A DNA stretch of 64,000 bases, taken from positions 248,001 to 312,000 of the forward strand of contig CAWIQF010000009.1 of NCBI GenBank assembly GCA_963838205.1, in the 5' to 3' direction. Made by a program: the position numbers and the translations under genes. The notes under the pieces are model-generated. The model made no database searches and was not told the DNA's origin. It saw only the letters and a program-made list of their open reading frames with translations. The stretch is from CAIVVT01 sp963838205 (GTDB lineage Bacteria > Acidobacteriota > Terriglobia > Bryobacterales > Bryobacteraceae). Below are positions 46,770 through 56,618 of this stretch, in pieces. Numbering within the stretch: the stretch's first letter is position 1; each line of letters begins with the position of its first letter.

Positions 46770-47219
46770 TCATGGCTTCATCACGGTGACTTGGGTGAAT
46801 CCCTCTTTCAAGGTTGGAGGGGTCAGACGACCGGCGAAACGGAGCATGACATCATCCGGGACCACACGCGCGCGGGCCTGATTGCGGGCCTTGCAGGTCT
46901 TCGTTGGCGTATCGAAGAAGACGGCTTCCGCGGAGCAGCCGAGCGTGCGCGCGAAGCGGACCCAGGCACGGCGCTCCGCGGCGGTCAGCGAAGTGGCGTC
47001 GATGATGGTCACCTGGGCGCCGGCCTGCACGCGCATCTGCAGCAGAAACCGCAAGGTCTCGAAGACCAGGGAATTGACATTTTGATTGTCCGCACTGCCG
47101 GTGAGCAGAACGCGCACTGCGTCGGACGAGAGCACGCCCGCGTCCTGTTGTGCCGCCCAGGTGGATTTGCCAGACCCAGGCAACCCGACCAGCACGATGA
47201 TCTTTCCGCTCTCGCCCAC
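46770..47219 (-). CDS. Small P-loop kinase (polynucleotide/zeta-toxin-like AAA_33)
   Basis: About 149 residues. The Walker A loop is VLVGLPGSGKSTWAAQ at the very N-terminus; VTIIDATSLTAAERRAW and the basic lid (ARNQARARVVPDDVMLRF) follow, as in AAA_33 nucleotide kinases and the kinase half of polynucleotide kinase. Substrate unknown. The start is taken as the GTG at 47219 because upstream in-frame sequence is the antisense of the aminopeptidase gene; the RBS is weak. It lies 58 bases downstream of that gene and is probably co-transcribed. Confidence 0.72.
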   Translation of the reverse strand: MGESGKIIVLVGLPGSGKSTWAAQQDAGVLSSDAVRVLLTGSADNQNVNSLVFETLRFLLQMRVQAGAQVTIIDATSLTAAERRAWVRFARTLGCSAEAVFFDTPTKTCKARNQARARVVPDDVMLRFAGRLTPPTLKEGFTQVTVMKP

Positions 47220-47277
47220 CTCACGAAGATATCGCGATCGCGGCGGAGGCGCCACTTTCAGACGACAGCCGACGATT

Positions 47278-49902
47278 CTAGCGGAGTTGGAAGAACTGCA
47301 CCAGATCCGGTTGTTGAACCTGCTTCCGTGCTTCGCAAAGCCGGATGGTCTCCAGCAATTGAGCGAGATTTCTGGGGCCGCCGTTGACCTTGGCCATGCG
47401 GGGCCCGAAGAAGTCCTGCGCGGCGCGGGCTTCCTCGGCGCTGCAACCACGGCCGGCCGCCTCGGGCAGGAACGCCGCGTAGTCAAAGCCGGCCGAGCTG
47501 GGCAATTTCGCGACGATGGCATCGTAGTTCGACTCGACCAGCCCAAGGGGAATACCGGCCAGTTCGGGCGTCAACAGCGGCCCAAACAGAAGCGAGGCCG
47601 CGATCCGCATGTCGAACGTGCCGTCCATCAATAGCTGCATGTCGCGCTGGGCAAGTTCCTTCGTGCGGAACGACCCCAAGGCGCCGACCAGGGTCTGTTG
47701 GAAAAACTCATCCTTTTCGGTCTTGGCCGCCGCGAGGATTCTCTCATAGAGTGCGGCGTCGCCGTTGCGGGCGGCCACGTTGAAGATGACGCCGAACATC
47801 TCCGCCGGGAGCGCCTGCCTGGTTGCGAGCCACTTCTCGGCAAGTTCCTTCGCGCCCGCGATCAGCTCCGGATCCTCGCCATCCCGAGCGACGAAACCGA
47901 CCAGAGAGGGACGCAACAAACGGTCGTCCTCGCTCTCGCCCGGCTTTGGAATCCAACCCAGCTTGCGCGCGCGAGCTCCGAAATTGTCCCGCACATAGGC
48001 GATGTATTTCGGCCGCAGATTCTCGGGCAGAAAGTCGATCCGCACGGCGGCGAATTGCAGAGCCGCGTCCATGATCTGTCGTTTCGGCTCGTCCTTCAAC
48101 ATGGCAGCGAGCTTCAGGCCCTCCGACAACTGCAGATTGCCCGCCCGCGCCAGGTTATCGAGTTCGCCGAAGAGGCCGGCCTGCTCGGCCAGGGAGAGCC
48201 GCGCGCGATTCTCGACGAGCGATTGCAATGCCGAGCCTTCGTAGCGCGTGTAGTAATAGCCGGACTCGCCGGCGTTGCCGAGAAACCAGGCCGGGCAAGC
48301 TTTGGATTTCAGAGCCAGCGCGCTGGTCGCGGTCTCAAGAATCGTGCAATCGGTCTGCCGCACGGCGCCGTTGTCGTAAGCGACGCAGACCGGCACCTTC
48401 CACAACTGCGCTTCCGCTCCAGTGCTTCCCAAAGGGAGGAAGCGCTGCTGCCGCATTTCGATGCGGGCTGAGCCGCCCTCACACTTCAGTTGCATGCCGA
48501 TCTCCGGCGTGCCCGCCTGTTCGAGAAAGGTGCGGAAACTGGCCGGCACGCGCGGTCCGGACGCTTCGCCCAGAGCGTCCAGGAAATCCTGCGAGGTGCC
48601 GTTCGCGCGGGCGTGGTGGAGCAGATAGAAGCGCGCCGCCTGGCGGAACTTCTCCACGCCCATGGATTGTTCGGTCATGGTGAGGACCGCGGCGCCTTTC
48701 TGATACGTGATGCCGTCGAAGGCACTGGCAATATCGCTCCTGGCCTGGACCGGCTGATCGATGCGCCGGGCAGTTGCCAGCCGATCGAGCCACATGGCAT
48801 AGATTCTCGATCCCTGGTCGTCGACCTTCGTCTCCCACTCGGGCTTCCAGGTGCTGACGATCTTCTGTTCCATGAACGTGGCAAACGATTCGTTTAACCA
48901 GGTGTCGTTCCACCAGGCCATGGTGACCAGGTCGCCGAACCACTGGTGCGCCAGTTCGTGCGCCGCGACGATGGCGTATTCGCGCTGGCGCTGCAGCGTG
49001 TCGTCGCCTTGCGGCGGCGCCAGGATGATGCCGGCATCATAGGTGACCAGGCCGGGATTCTCCATCGCGCCCCCAAACGAGAGCGGGATGGCGAGCTGAT
49101 CGGCCTTTTCAAACGGGTACGGGATGTCGAAGTATTCTTCCAGTTTCGTCAGAATTTCCGCGGTGACCTGGGCGGCGTACTTCGCGCGCGGGGCGTCGCC
49201 GCGCGGCACGACAATGCGCACGGGCACCTTGTTACGGCAGGCTGTGCCGCCGTCGACGAACTCGAGCGGACCGACGCCGAAGGCGATCAGGTAGCTGGGC
49301 AGCGGTGGAGTCGCGTGGAAGACGACGCGCTTCAGCGCGCCCTCAGGGTTCTCGGTCTCGACCGGCGTGTTGGACACGGCCACTTGCGAGGCGGGGATGT
49401 GGAGGGTAAGCTGCCACGGAACCTTGTAAGCCGGCTCGTCAAAGCAGGGGAAAGCCGCGCGCGCATCAATGGGCTCGAACTGCGTGAACAGGTAGCGATC
49501 GTCGTTGCGCTTGCTGAGGAAAACGCCCGCGCTCGCCTTCAGGTTGACCTGGCCCGTGTATTCGACGTGCAACCGCGCGGTGCCCACGGCGAGGGGATGG
49601 TCGAATTCGAAGCCGATGAAATCATCGCCGCCGGGCACGAGTGTCGCAGTCAGCTTCGAGCCGTTTTGTTCGAGAGTGGCCGCGCCGACACTCAGGTGCG
49701 AAGCGTTGAGCCAGATCACGGTGGTGGCCTGGCGCACCTGCAGGTCGATGGTCACAACGCCGGAGAAGGTGTCCTTGGCGGGATCGAGCGTCAGGTCGAG
49801 CTTGTAGCGGACCGGAACCGCGTCGGAGGGGAGTCGAAAAGCGGGTGGCTGCGGCGCGGCAAAGAGCGCGCCGGCGATTGTCAGCAGAAGCAGTTCTCTC
49901 AT
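47278..49902 (-). CDS. Secreted M1-family metalloaminopeptidase
   Basis: An 874-residue zinc aminopeptidase with a signal peptide (about 1-16). The exopeptidase motif GGAMENPGLVTY is followed by the zinc site HELAHQWFGDLVTM with the third ligand Glu in NESFATFMEQ. The C-terminal ERAP1-like helical domain is complete (about 530-874). It cleaves N-terminal residues from peptides, here outside the cytoplasm. It lies between the KAS III-like operon and a small kinase gene on the same strand. Confidence 0.95.
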   Translation of the reverse strand: MRELLLLTIAGALFAAPQPPAFRLPSDAVPVRYKLDLTLDPAKDTFSGVVTIDLQVRQATTVIWLNASHLSVGAATLEQNGSKLTATLVPGGDDFIGFEFDHPLAVGTARLHVEYTGQVNLKASAGVFLSKRNDDRYLFTQFEPIDARAAFPCFDEPAYKVPWQLTLHIPASQVAVSNTPVETENPEGALKRVVFHATPPLPSYLIAFGVGPLEFVDGGTACRNKVPVRIVVPRGDAPRAKYAAQVTAEILTKLEEYFDIPYPFEKADQLAIPLSFGGAMENPGLVTYDAGIILAPPQGDDTLQRQREYAIVAAHELAHQWFGDLVTMAWWNDTWLNESFATFMEQKIVSTWKPEWETKVDDQGSRIYAMWLDRLATARRIDQPVQARSDIASAFDGITYQKGAAVLTMTEQSMGVEKFRQAARFYLLHHARANGTSQDFLDALGEASGPRVPASFRTFLEQAGTPEIGMQLKCEGGSARIEMRQQRFLPLGSTGAEAQLWKVPVCVAYDNGAVRQTDCTILETATSALALKSKACPAWFLGNAGESGYYYTRYEGSALQSLVENRARLSLAEQAGLFGELDNLARAGNLQLSEGLKLAAMLKDEPKRQIMDAALQFAAVRIDFLPENLRPKYIAYVRDNFGARARKLGWIPKPGESEDDRLLRPSLVGFVARDGEDPELIAGAKELAEKWLATRQALPAEMFGVIFNVAARNGDAALYERILAAAKTEKDEFFQQTLVGALGSFRTKELAQRDMQLLMDGTFDMRIAASLLFGPLLTPELAGIPLGLVESNYDAIVAKLPSSAGFDYAAFLPEAAGRGCSAEEARAAQDFFGPRMAKVNGGPRNLAQLLETIRLCEARKQVQQPDLVQFFQLR

Positions 49903-49989
49903 GTGCGTCTCCTAGGCTTTCATTGAATAACGCGTCCGGGCGAATCCATGTTCAGGGAATTTTCGGATGTCACCGATGTAACAGCCAGC

Positions 49990-50922
49990 TCAGCGTGCGC
50001 GGGCGAGGACCGCGCCCCAGTGGAAGCCGGCGCCGAAGGCGGCGAACACAACCGGGGCGCCCGGAGCGGGCGGGGATTCGCGCAGCCACTCGGCGGCCGC
50101 GATGAGCATCGATGCCGACGAGGTATTGCCGTAGCGCCGGATGTTGGAGTAGAACCGGGCGGCGGGCACGCCCAGCGCGGCGGCGATTTTCACGATCAGG
50201 TTCTGATTGGCCTGGTGCATCAGAAACGCGGCGACGTCCGGAGGCGCGATGGCGTGGCGCTCGAGCACGGCGCGAATGGCGGCTGGCACTTTGCGCGCGG
50301 CCTGCAGGATGACGCTGCGGCCATTCATGGTGAGCGGCTGGCCAGGCTCCAGACAGAGGTCCGCGGCGTAGGCGCCGTCCGAGGCGAGTTCCACGTCGAT
50401 CAGCTCCAACGGGCCGTGATCCGGGGTCACGAGCGCCGCACCCGCGCCGTCGCCGAACAGCACAGCCACGCCGCGTTCCATGGGTTCGCGCAGAGCAATC
50501 GAGGACATCTTCTCAGCGCCGATAACCAGGATCGGGCCGACGGATGCGGCGAGGCGCGCGGCCAAGCCGAGTGCGAACAGCGAACCGGCGCTGGCCATGG
50601 GCACGTCCAGCGCGGGAGTTCCAGGAATGCCGAGCAGGAGCGCCGTTTCGGCGGCGGGCCCGGGAAACGAGCGCTCACCGCTGCCGCTGGCGACCATCAC
50701 CAGGCCCAGCGAACGCGCCTCGACGCCGGCGCGCCGCAGGCAGTCGAGGCCGGCCTGCGAGGCCATGGCGACGACGGTGTCCTCAACGCGCGCGAAACGC
50801 CGTTCTTCAATGCCGGAGACGCCGCGGACCCACTCGGCATCGGCGCCGACCCAGGCGCCGGCCTCCTCGTTGGTCACCACGCGTGCGGGCAGCCAGCAGC
50901 CGAATTCACTGATGAACGCCAT
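49990..50922 (-). CDS. KAS III (FabH)-like acyltransferase with Ser in place of the catalytic Cys
   Basis: A 310-residue thiolase-fold protein aligning end to end with FabH. The region FabH reads as AAACAGF reads here as PMASAGS, so position S111 replaces the nucleophilic Cys. The other catalytic residues, H236 (LMHQANQN) and N266 (YGNTSSAS), are kept. A Ser-His pair in this fold is known in DpsC, which transfers an acyl group without condensing. The gene follows a dedicated ACP by three bases at the end of an MBOAT/SGNH operon, suggesting that it loads or unloads that ACP. Confidence 0.85.
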   Translation of the reverse strand: MAFISEFGCWLPARVVTNEEAGAWVGADAEWVRGVSGIEERRFARVEDTVVAMASQAGLDCLRRAGVEARSLGLVMVASGSGERSFPGPAAETALLLGIPGTPALDVPMASAGSLFALGLAARLAASVGPILVIGAEKMSSIALREPMERGVAVLFGDGAGAALVTPDHGPLELIDVELASDGAYAADLCLEPGQPLTMNGRSVILQAARKVPAAIRAVLERHAIAPPDVAAFLMHQANQNLIVKIAAALGVPAARFYSNIRRYGNTSSASMLIAAAEWLRESPPAPGAPVVFAAFGAGFHWGAVLARAR

Positions 50923-50925
50923 TGC

Positions 50926-51159
50926 CTAGAGCCGCGAATCGAGGTACTCGTTCATGCGCGCGAGGGTCTCGAACTTGCGGGGATTCATGTCCGAGTCGGG
51001 AATCGAGATGCCGTATGCCTGCTCGAGCGCGGAGACGAGGTCGGGCAAGGCGAACGAGTCCAGCGTGCCGGACTCGAACAACGATTCGTCATCGGCAGGG
51101 TTGACGTCTTTTTGCGTAACCTGGCGGAGGATTTCAATGAGTTTTGGGCGGCGGTCCAT
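50926..51159 (-). CDS. Acyl carrier protein (third of three)
   Basis: A 77-residue carrier protein with phosphopantetheine serine S35 in GTLDSFALPDLV. It resembles DltC-like carriers (LPDLV after the Ser) more than AcpP. The ATG at 51159 lies inside the end of the first SGNH hydrolase gene (26-base overlap), and the KAS III-like gene follows after three bases. Confidence 0.88.
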   Translation of the reverse strand: MDRRPKLIEILRQVTQKDVNPADDESLFESGTLDSFALPDLVSALEQAYGISIPDSDMNPRKFETLARMNEYLDSRL

Positions 51160-52517
51160 TGTCTGTACTCCCAAACACCTGACGGCGCACGGTCTGATAA
51201 ACGCCATAGTCCTGCAACAGCAACTGGGCTAACGATTCGCCCCAGAGCCGGTAACCGGCCGCGGTGAGATGGACGAAGTCGCCCTGGGCCAGACCGGCCG
51301 TTACCCATTGTTTCATGGATCCTTTGCCGCCCATGGCCATGCGCAGATTCCAGAAGGCGCAGCCTTCGGCCAGCGCGGCTTCGCGCTGCGCGGAGATAAT
51401 CCGGTCCACGCCGTCGAACGGTGGTCCAGCGGCCGCGCACGCGGATGGACTGATCGGGCGCGCCGATCACCAGAACGCTGGCCAGCGGCGCGGCGGCGCG
51501 CAGGCGCCGGAGCACATGGCGCAGGGTTTCGGTGTAAGTTTCATAAGTCCAGTCGGGACGCCGGGCCTCGTTAGTGCCATAGGCCAGCACGATCAGGGCG
51601 GGGTCGCGACGTTCGATGTGCGCTTTGAAAAGCGGTTCGTTCCAAAGGAGCAGCAAATCCGCCTGGGCGCCGTTGAGTCCTAACGTCTCCCACGTCAGGC
51701 CGCCGCTTTTCTCCACGGCCCAGCCGAAGACGATCACCGGCGCAGCGGACTCCGTGCGCAACACGAGATGATGCGCACCGGCCTGAACCTGCTGACGCCA
51801 GAAGCCCGGCCCGACCTCACCCGAGGTGTCAACGACAGCCAGCGGCGCGCCGTTGTCTTCGATCGACACGGCTCCTCCGCCCGACTGTTTCCAATACAGC
51901 AACTCGACCTTCGAGCCATCGGCATCGAGGGTCAGCGTCTCGCCCGCGCGCCCGGTGGTAAGGCGCACGCCGGAGAGACCATATAGCCCGTCGCCCTCGC
52001 GGCTCAACAACCCTTCGGCGCGCCAACCGCGCGACTGCGTGCCCTTGGAGTCGAAGCGCCGATACCCCTCGAAGGGGTGGCCGGCATGCGTGAATCCAGG
52101 ACCGCCGTCGCCGAGCTTGGCTTGGAGGAAGGCGCGAATGGCGCCCGGCCAATCGTCGGAAGCGGTATGCGAATCTCCAAACTGCAGGACGCGCAAGGTC
52201 TCGCCCGAGCCGGCCTGCTGGCTGCGGTAGAGCCGCTCGAGAAACGGGACCAGCGCCGCGGGATTCTGGATGCCGAGATCCATCGTGTCGCCCGCATGCT
52301 CCTGAACGAAGTGCGAGGCCTCCGCGCGCTGGGCCGGCGTGGCGGGAGGAGGCTTGGGCACGCGGTGCTTCTTCTTCTTTTTCTGCGCCGACGCCTTGGA
52401 AGACTTCTTCTTGTCCTGGTCCGTCGTCGGTTCCACGGCGCGCGACGGCAGCAGGACGGACGCGGCCAGTGCCAGGATCGGCAGCCACCGCAGGAGCATA
52501 TGGAAACGCCGCTTCAT
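51134..52517 (-). pseudogene. SGNH/GDSL hydrolase 1, membrane-anchored, one frameshift
   Basis: Corrected length is about 460 residues. An N-terminal anchor or signal (MLLRWLPILALAASVLLPS) is followed by a Lys-rich linker, the nucleophile block QFGDSHTASDDW, a carbohydrate-binding-like beta domain, and the block III GTNEARR. After a shift at 51422-51428 the next frame gives PPFDGVDRIISAQREAALAE and the catalytic D-x-x-H (GDFVHLTAAGY). Removing one base from TGGTCCA restores the frame. Similar to the SGNH partners of MBOAT acyltransferases (AlgX/AlgJ, PatB, DltD). Its start overlaps the second SGNH gene (ATGA). Confidence 0.83.
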
Positions 52518-53923
52518 CGGGCGCGCCTTTCTTGGGGCTGCGCGCCGGCCGGAGGAGTGCCGGCCGCCGTGATGCGGGTCTGGCGAAGTTGTTGCATCTT
52601 CCAGTTGTTGTAACCGTCGTAGAGGGCCTGATACAGGAGCGCGCCGACGATTCTTGCGCCGGACGGCAGCGGGTGGATGAAGTCGGCGCTGACCATTCGC
52701 GGCTCGGCCTGATACCAGCGTCCCATGGTGCCCGATCCGCCCATGGCCTCGAAGGTGTTGAAGAAGGCGCAGCCGGTTTCGGTGGCGACCTGGGCCTGCT
52801 TCTGAACCAGACGCGGCAGGGCCGAAATAGTCCCGATGGTGCCGCCGCTTTCGCGCACGCCGCGATCCATCGGGCTCATCACCAGGATGGGCGTCGCGGG
52901 CAGCGCGGTGCGGATACGGCGCACGATTTCGCGGACGTCCTTGACATAGGTGGAATCCACGTACTTCGGGAAGCCGCTCTCGTTGGTTCCGTAGTTGAGA
53001 ACGACCAGATCGGGGCGCTCTTCCTTCAACTGGTCGCTCCAATGGGGTCCGTTCATATACCAGGCGAGCACGCCGGCCCAAGTCCCGTTGAGTCCGAGGC
53101 TGGAGTAAATCACGCCGTCCGAATCCTTCAGGAACTCGACGCAGAAGAGCCGGACGGGCGCGTCCTCGATCTCGATTTCAAACTCCTGCGCCTCGGCCGG
53201 AATACGCCAGGTTTCATGGGCTGCGGTCTTCTGCGGCATGGAGGTGTCGAGTGTGGCGATGTGGACGTCGCCCGCGGTGATGCGCACTTTGCCCGATCCC
53301 GGCTGGCCGACGTAGTGCAGGACCAGGCGCGTCTGGCCGGGATCGCGCAACGCGATCTTCGACCAGGCGCCGGGCTTGCCGGTGAAGCTGACGCCGCCGA
53401 GTCCGTACCAGCCGTCGGGCTGCGCGTGCCTGGTGGCGGGATCAATCACCCAGCCCGACGACTTGGAATAGACGCCGCGGTGGTCATACCAGGCCCAGGG
53501 CTTGGCAATCAGGTAGACGCCGTGGCCGGCATCGCCGAAATGGTGCTGCAGGAGCGCGCGGACGTCGGCGGTAATCAGGTCGGCAGTGGACGGCGAATCG
53601 CCGTAGTGGAGGATCCGCACGACCGCGCCCGGCTCGCGGCGCTCCACGCGCAACAGGGCGGCGTAGAACGGAGCGAGCACGAGCTGCGGATCGACGATGC
53701 GATGGGCATTCTGCCGCGCCGGCGTCAGGTCCGGACGCATGCGGGCCTGTTCCTCTTCAAGCGGCGCGATGCTGGGCTGGCGCGGCTGGAAATCGAGCAC
53801 ATGGGCGACCGTGGACCACTCGAAGATGCGCCAGTTAAAGAGCTGCGGTATGAACTGCGGCACGGTGACGATGGCCGCGAATGCGAGCAGGAACAGCAGC
53901 GGGTGTCGGGGCCAGAGCGTCAT
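52514..53923 (-). CDS. SGNH/GDSL hydrolase 2, membrane-anchored
   Basis: A 469-residue protein with one N-terminal helix (PLLFLLAFAAIVTVPQFI). It has all SGNH blocks: LHYGDSPSTADL with the nucleophile, LNYGTNESGF, and the D-x-x-H pair in SADFIHPLPSG. A beta-sandwich insert separates blocks I and III as in the first copy, so the two probably arose by duplication. It starts three bases after the MBOAT stop. In related systems such proteins hand the acyl group from MBOAT to the extracellular polymer. Confidence 0.88.
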   Translation of the reverse strand: MTLWPRHPLLFLLAFAAIVTVPQFIPQLFNWRIFEWSTVAHVLDFQPRQPSIAPLEEEQARMRPDLTPARQNAHRIVDPQLVLAPFYAALLRVERREPGAVVRILHYGDSPSTADLITADVRALLQHHFGDAGHGVYLIAKPWAWYDHRGVYSKSSGWVIDPATRHAQPDGWYGLGGVSFTGKPGAWSKIALRDPGQTRLVLHYVGQPGSGKVRITAGDVHIATLDTSMPQKTAAHETWRIPAEAQEFEIEIEDAPVRLFCVEFLKDSDGVIYSSLGLNGTWAGVLAWYMNGPHWSDQLKEERPDLVVLNYGTNESGFPKYVDSTYVKDVREIVRRIRTALPATPILVMSPMDRGVRESGGTIGTISALPRLVQKQAQVATETGCAFFNTFEAMGGSGTMGRWYQAEPRMVSADFIHPLPSGARIVGALLYQALYDGYNNWKMQQLRQTRITAAGTPPAGAQPQERRAR

Positions 53924-53926
53924 GGG

Positions 53927-55409
53927 TCAGAACTTCGTATAAATGAATGGGGCCGCCCCCGTCATGGCCACATACTCGATGGCCAGCACAAGCAGCGCCA
54001 CGGCCGCCGCCTGTGCATAGAATGGCACGCGGATGAACTGGCGCATCGAAAAGTCGTACCACGCGCGGGGCCAGAAGTGGCCCAGCGCGGCCACGCCCAA
54101 CACGGTGACGAGCGCCGGCGAGACGTTCGCAAACGAGACCGTCAGCGAGGCCAACCGGCCCAGAATTGCGCCCGCGTTTTCAAACGACGTCGCGCGGAAA
54201 AAGATCCAGCAGAAGGCCACGTAGTTGGCCGTCAACACGCGGGAAAGCAGGCGGATCCAGAGGTTGGCCGAGGGCTTCGGATTGCCGCGCGCCGTGCGGA
54301 AGCCGTGATGCGCGGCCAGAGCGACGCCGTGCAGCGCGCCCCAGGCGACGAAGGTCCAATTGGGGCCATGCCACAAGCCGCCCAGGACCATCGTCACGGT
54401 CAAATTGATGTAGGTGAAGATCTTCCACTTCGAGCGCAGGCCGGGCAGGGAGAAGTAGAGGTAGTCGCGTAGCCAGTTGGAGAGCGTGATGTGCCAGCGC
54501 CGCCAGAAATCGCTGATGTTGAGCGCGGTATAGGGGCGGTTGAAATTTTCGGGCAGACGGATGCCCAGGAGCATGGCGCTGCCGATGGCGATGTCGGTGT
54601 AGCCCGAGAAGTCGTAGTAGAGCTGGAAGGCGAAGGCCCACACTCCGATGAACGTCTCCATGCCGGTGTAGAGCCCGGGCGTGTCGAAGATCCGGTTGAC
54701 GAGGTTTTCCGCCAGATAGTCGGCGATCATGAACTTCTTGAGCAGACCGAGCGCGATGCGGAACAGGGCGCGGCCGCTTTCCTCAAGCGTCAGGGTTTTG
54801 CCCGGCTTCTCCAACTGCGGCGCGAGCACCAGCACGCGCGTAATTGGCCCGGCGAGCGTAGTGGGAAAGAAGCTGACGGCGGTCATGTGCGCGAGCAGGG
54901 AGCGCACCGGCTGGCCGTCCTTGCGATACAGGTCGATGGTGTAGGTCAGGGCTTGGAAGCAATAGAACGAGATGCCCAGGGGGAAGGTCCAGTGCCATTC
55001 GGGCGCCTTGTGAGCGGTGGCGCCCGACCATGCCGACAGGAAGAACGGCATGTATTTGAAGCTCGCCAGAATGCCCAGGTTCAGGACCAGGCTGCAGGCG
55101 ATGAGCAAGCGCCGGAACCAGGCGCGTGCGGCGATTTGTTGAAACCAGGCGGAAAGTGCTGAGTGGGCGGCGGCTAATGGCAGCGTCGGGCGGCGCTGAT
55201 TGCCCACGCCCAACCCCAATCCGATCAGGTAGTCGAACGAACGATGCGCCCGGAATCAGAATCAGGTAAAAAAGATCCCACTTGGCGTAGAAGAAGTAAT
55301 TGGCGAAGAGCAGGACCGCGAGCCCGCCGGCGCGCCAGCGCGACAGCGGCCAGTACAGCAGGAAGATCCCGACCAGGAATACGAAGTAGACCGAGCTGGA
55401 AAGAACCAT
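53927..55409 (-). pseudogene. MBOAT-family membrane O-acyltransferase (AlgI/DltB-like), one frameshift
   Basis: Corrected length about 493 residues with ten or more helices. The N-terminus MVLSSSVYFVFLVGIFLLYW runs to FYLILIPGASF; the remainder continues one frame over. The MBOAT core is complete: FPLGISFYCFQALTYTIDLY, DFWRRWHITLSNWLRDYLY and the catalytic His in LGGLWHGPNWTFVAWG. Dropping one base from GTTCGAC (coding strand; 55232-55238) restores the family motif V-D-Y-L. It would move acyl groups across the membrane for polymer O-acylation. Confidence 0.88.
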
Positions 55410-55507
55410 CGAGAGGACCCGGGAGCCAAAGTGATGATTCTACCGCACCGGCCCGGCGAGGCCCTTCGAATCGGCCTCCGATTTTCGATAAACAGCGGCG
55501 GGCGCGC

Positions 55508-56518
55508 CTATTTCGCCTGGTACTGCTTCGAGAAGCCGGTGCGCAGATTCTTCACGGCGATGGCGCCGTCGGGGGCGACGTCGGCCTCGATGCCGAGGCC
55601 CTGGCACTTCTCGTCGAGGTTGGCGATGCGCTCCGGCGGGACGTTGGCCGCGGCCCCGCCTTCGATGGAGTAGTGCAGTTGCCACAGGTCCTCGAGACCG
55701 GGCGACGAGGAAAGGGTCTTCCAAACCGAAGGCGAGCCGCCCTTGCGCGCGCCGTTGTCCATCACCGCCACGCGCGGGTGCAGGGCGTAGATCAGGGCCT
55801 TCGAGCCGGACTCCGACCAGCCGTGATGCGAGACGACGAGCAGGTCCACCGGGCCGACGGCGTTGACCGGGCAGACGAGATCCAGCTCTTTGTTCCATGT
55901 CAGATCGCCGAGATCGATGGCGCGAAACTTGCCGAACGTCAGCACGAAGCCGACCGAGCGGGCGTTCTCCGAGGTGTCAACCGGACGCCGGGCCATGCCG
56001 TCGCAGGCGGGATTCGGCTGGCCGCCTCCAGCGACGTTGCCGCGGATCCGCTCGCCGTTGGCGGTGACGATCTCGATGCGGACGCCCTTCAACGGGAGCA
56101 CGTCGCCGGGCTTCACGACGAGCCGCTTCACGCCTGAGGCAATGACCTTCTGATACTCGGCTTCAAGATGTTTTGCGCCCGCGTCGGTCTCGTTGTTGGG
56201 GCCGTGATCGATCAGCGTGCCGATGGGAATTGCCGCGGCGAGCTGCGGCACGCCGCCGACGTGATCAAGGTGGTAATGGGTCAACAGTAAATAGTCTATT
56301 TTATTCAATCCATGCGACTTAGCTGCTGCTACGATGCGCTGGGCGTCGCGCGAGTCGGGGGTGGGCCAGCCGGCGTCCACCAACAGAGACTCGCCCGATG
56401 GCAGCACGAACAGGGTCGCCTGGCCGCCTTCCACATCGATGAAGTTGATTTTCAGACGGCCCGCGGGCGCAGCCAGCGCCGCAGCCAGGCTCAGGATGGA
56501 GACGATTATCCAACGCAT
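55508..56518 (-). CDS. Secreted MBL-fold (ComEC-C-like) metallohydrolase
   Basis: A 336-residue protein with a signal peptide (about 1-17). Metallo-beta-lactamase motifs: LLVDAGW, THYHLDHVGG (metal His/Asp cluster), VVSHHG and late Asp/His residues. It resembles the hydrolase domain found at the C-terminus of ComEC, which degrades nucleic acid, but stands alone here. The ATG at 56518 was chosen because a signal peptide starts there. It is upstream of the MBOAT gene by 98 bases and may share its transcript. Confidence 0.85.
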   Translation of the reverse strand: MRWIIVSILSLAAALAAPAGRLKINFIDVEGGQATLFVLPSGESLLVDAGWPTPDSRDAQRIVAAAKSHGLNKIDYLLLTHYHLDHVGGVPQLAAAIPIGTLIDHGPNNETDAGAKHLEAEYQKVIASGVKRLVVKPGDVLPLKGVRIEIVTANGERIRGNVAGGGQPNPACDGMARRPVDTSENARSVGFVLTFGKFRAIDLGDLTWNKELDLVCPVNAVGPVDLLVVSHHGWSESGSKALIYALHPRVAVMDNGARKGGSPSVWKTLSSSPGLEDLWQLHYSIEGGAAANVPPERIANLDEKCQGLGIEADVAPDGAIAVKNLRTGFSKQYQAK

Positions 56519-56553
56519 GGCGGCATCGTAACACACCGGGCGGCAAAGGCGGT

Positions 56554-56583
56554 GCAGCTCCGATGACAGCAGCTCCGATGACG
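56554..56583. repeat. 15-bp tandem repeat in a divergent promoter region
   Basis: GCAGCTCCGATGACA and GCAGCTCCGATGACG lie head to tail between the MBL and UroD-like genes. They could be duplicated regulator sites or simple slippage. Confidence 0.6.
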
Positions 56584-56618
56584 GCGCGGGCAGCGGTTCG
56601 CCGGTCCGCAAATGTAGA

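Noticed and set aside
55233..55242. Phase-variable CGAA tetranucleotide repeat in the MBOAT gene
   Set aside because: Only two units are present, too few for efficient slippage. A one-base insertion in GTCGAC restores the conserved V-D-Y motif more simply.
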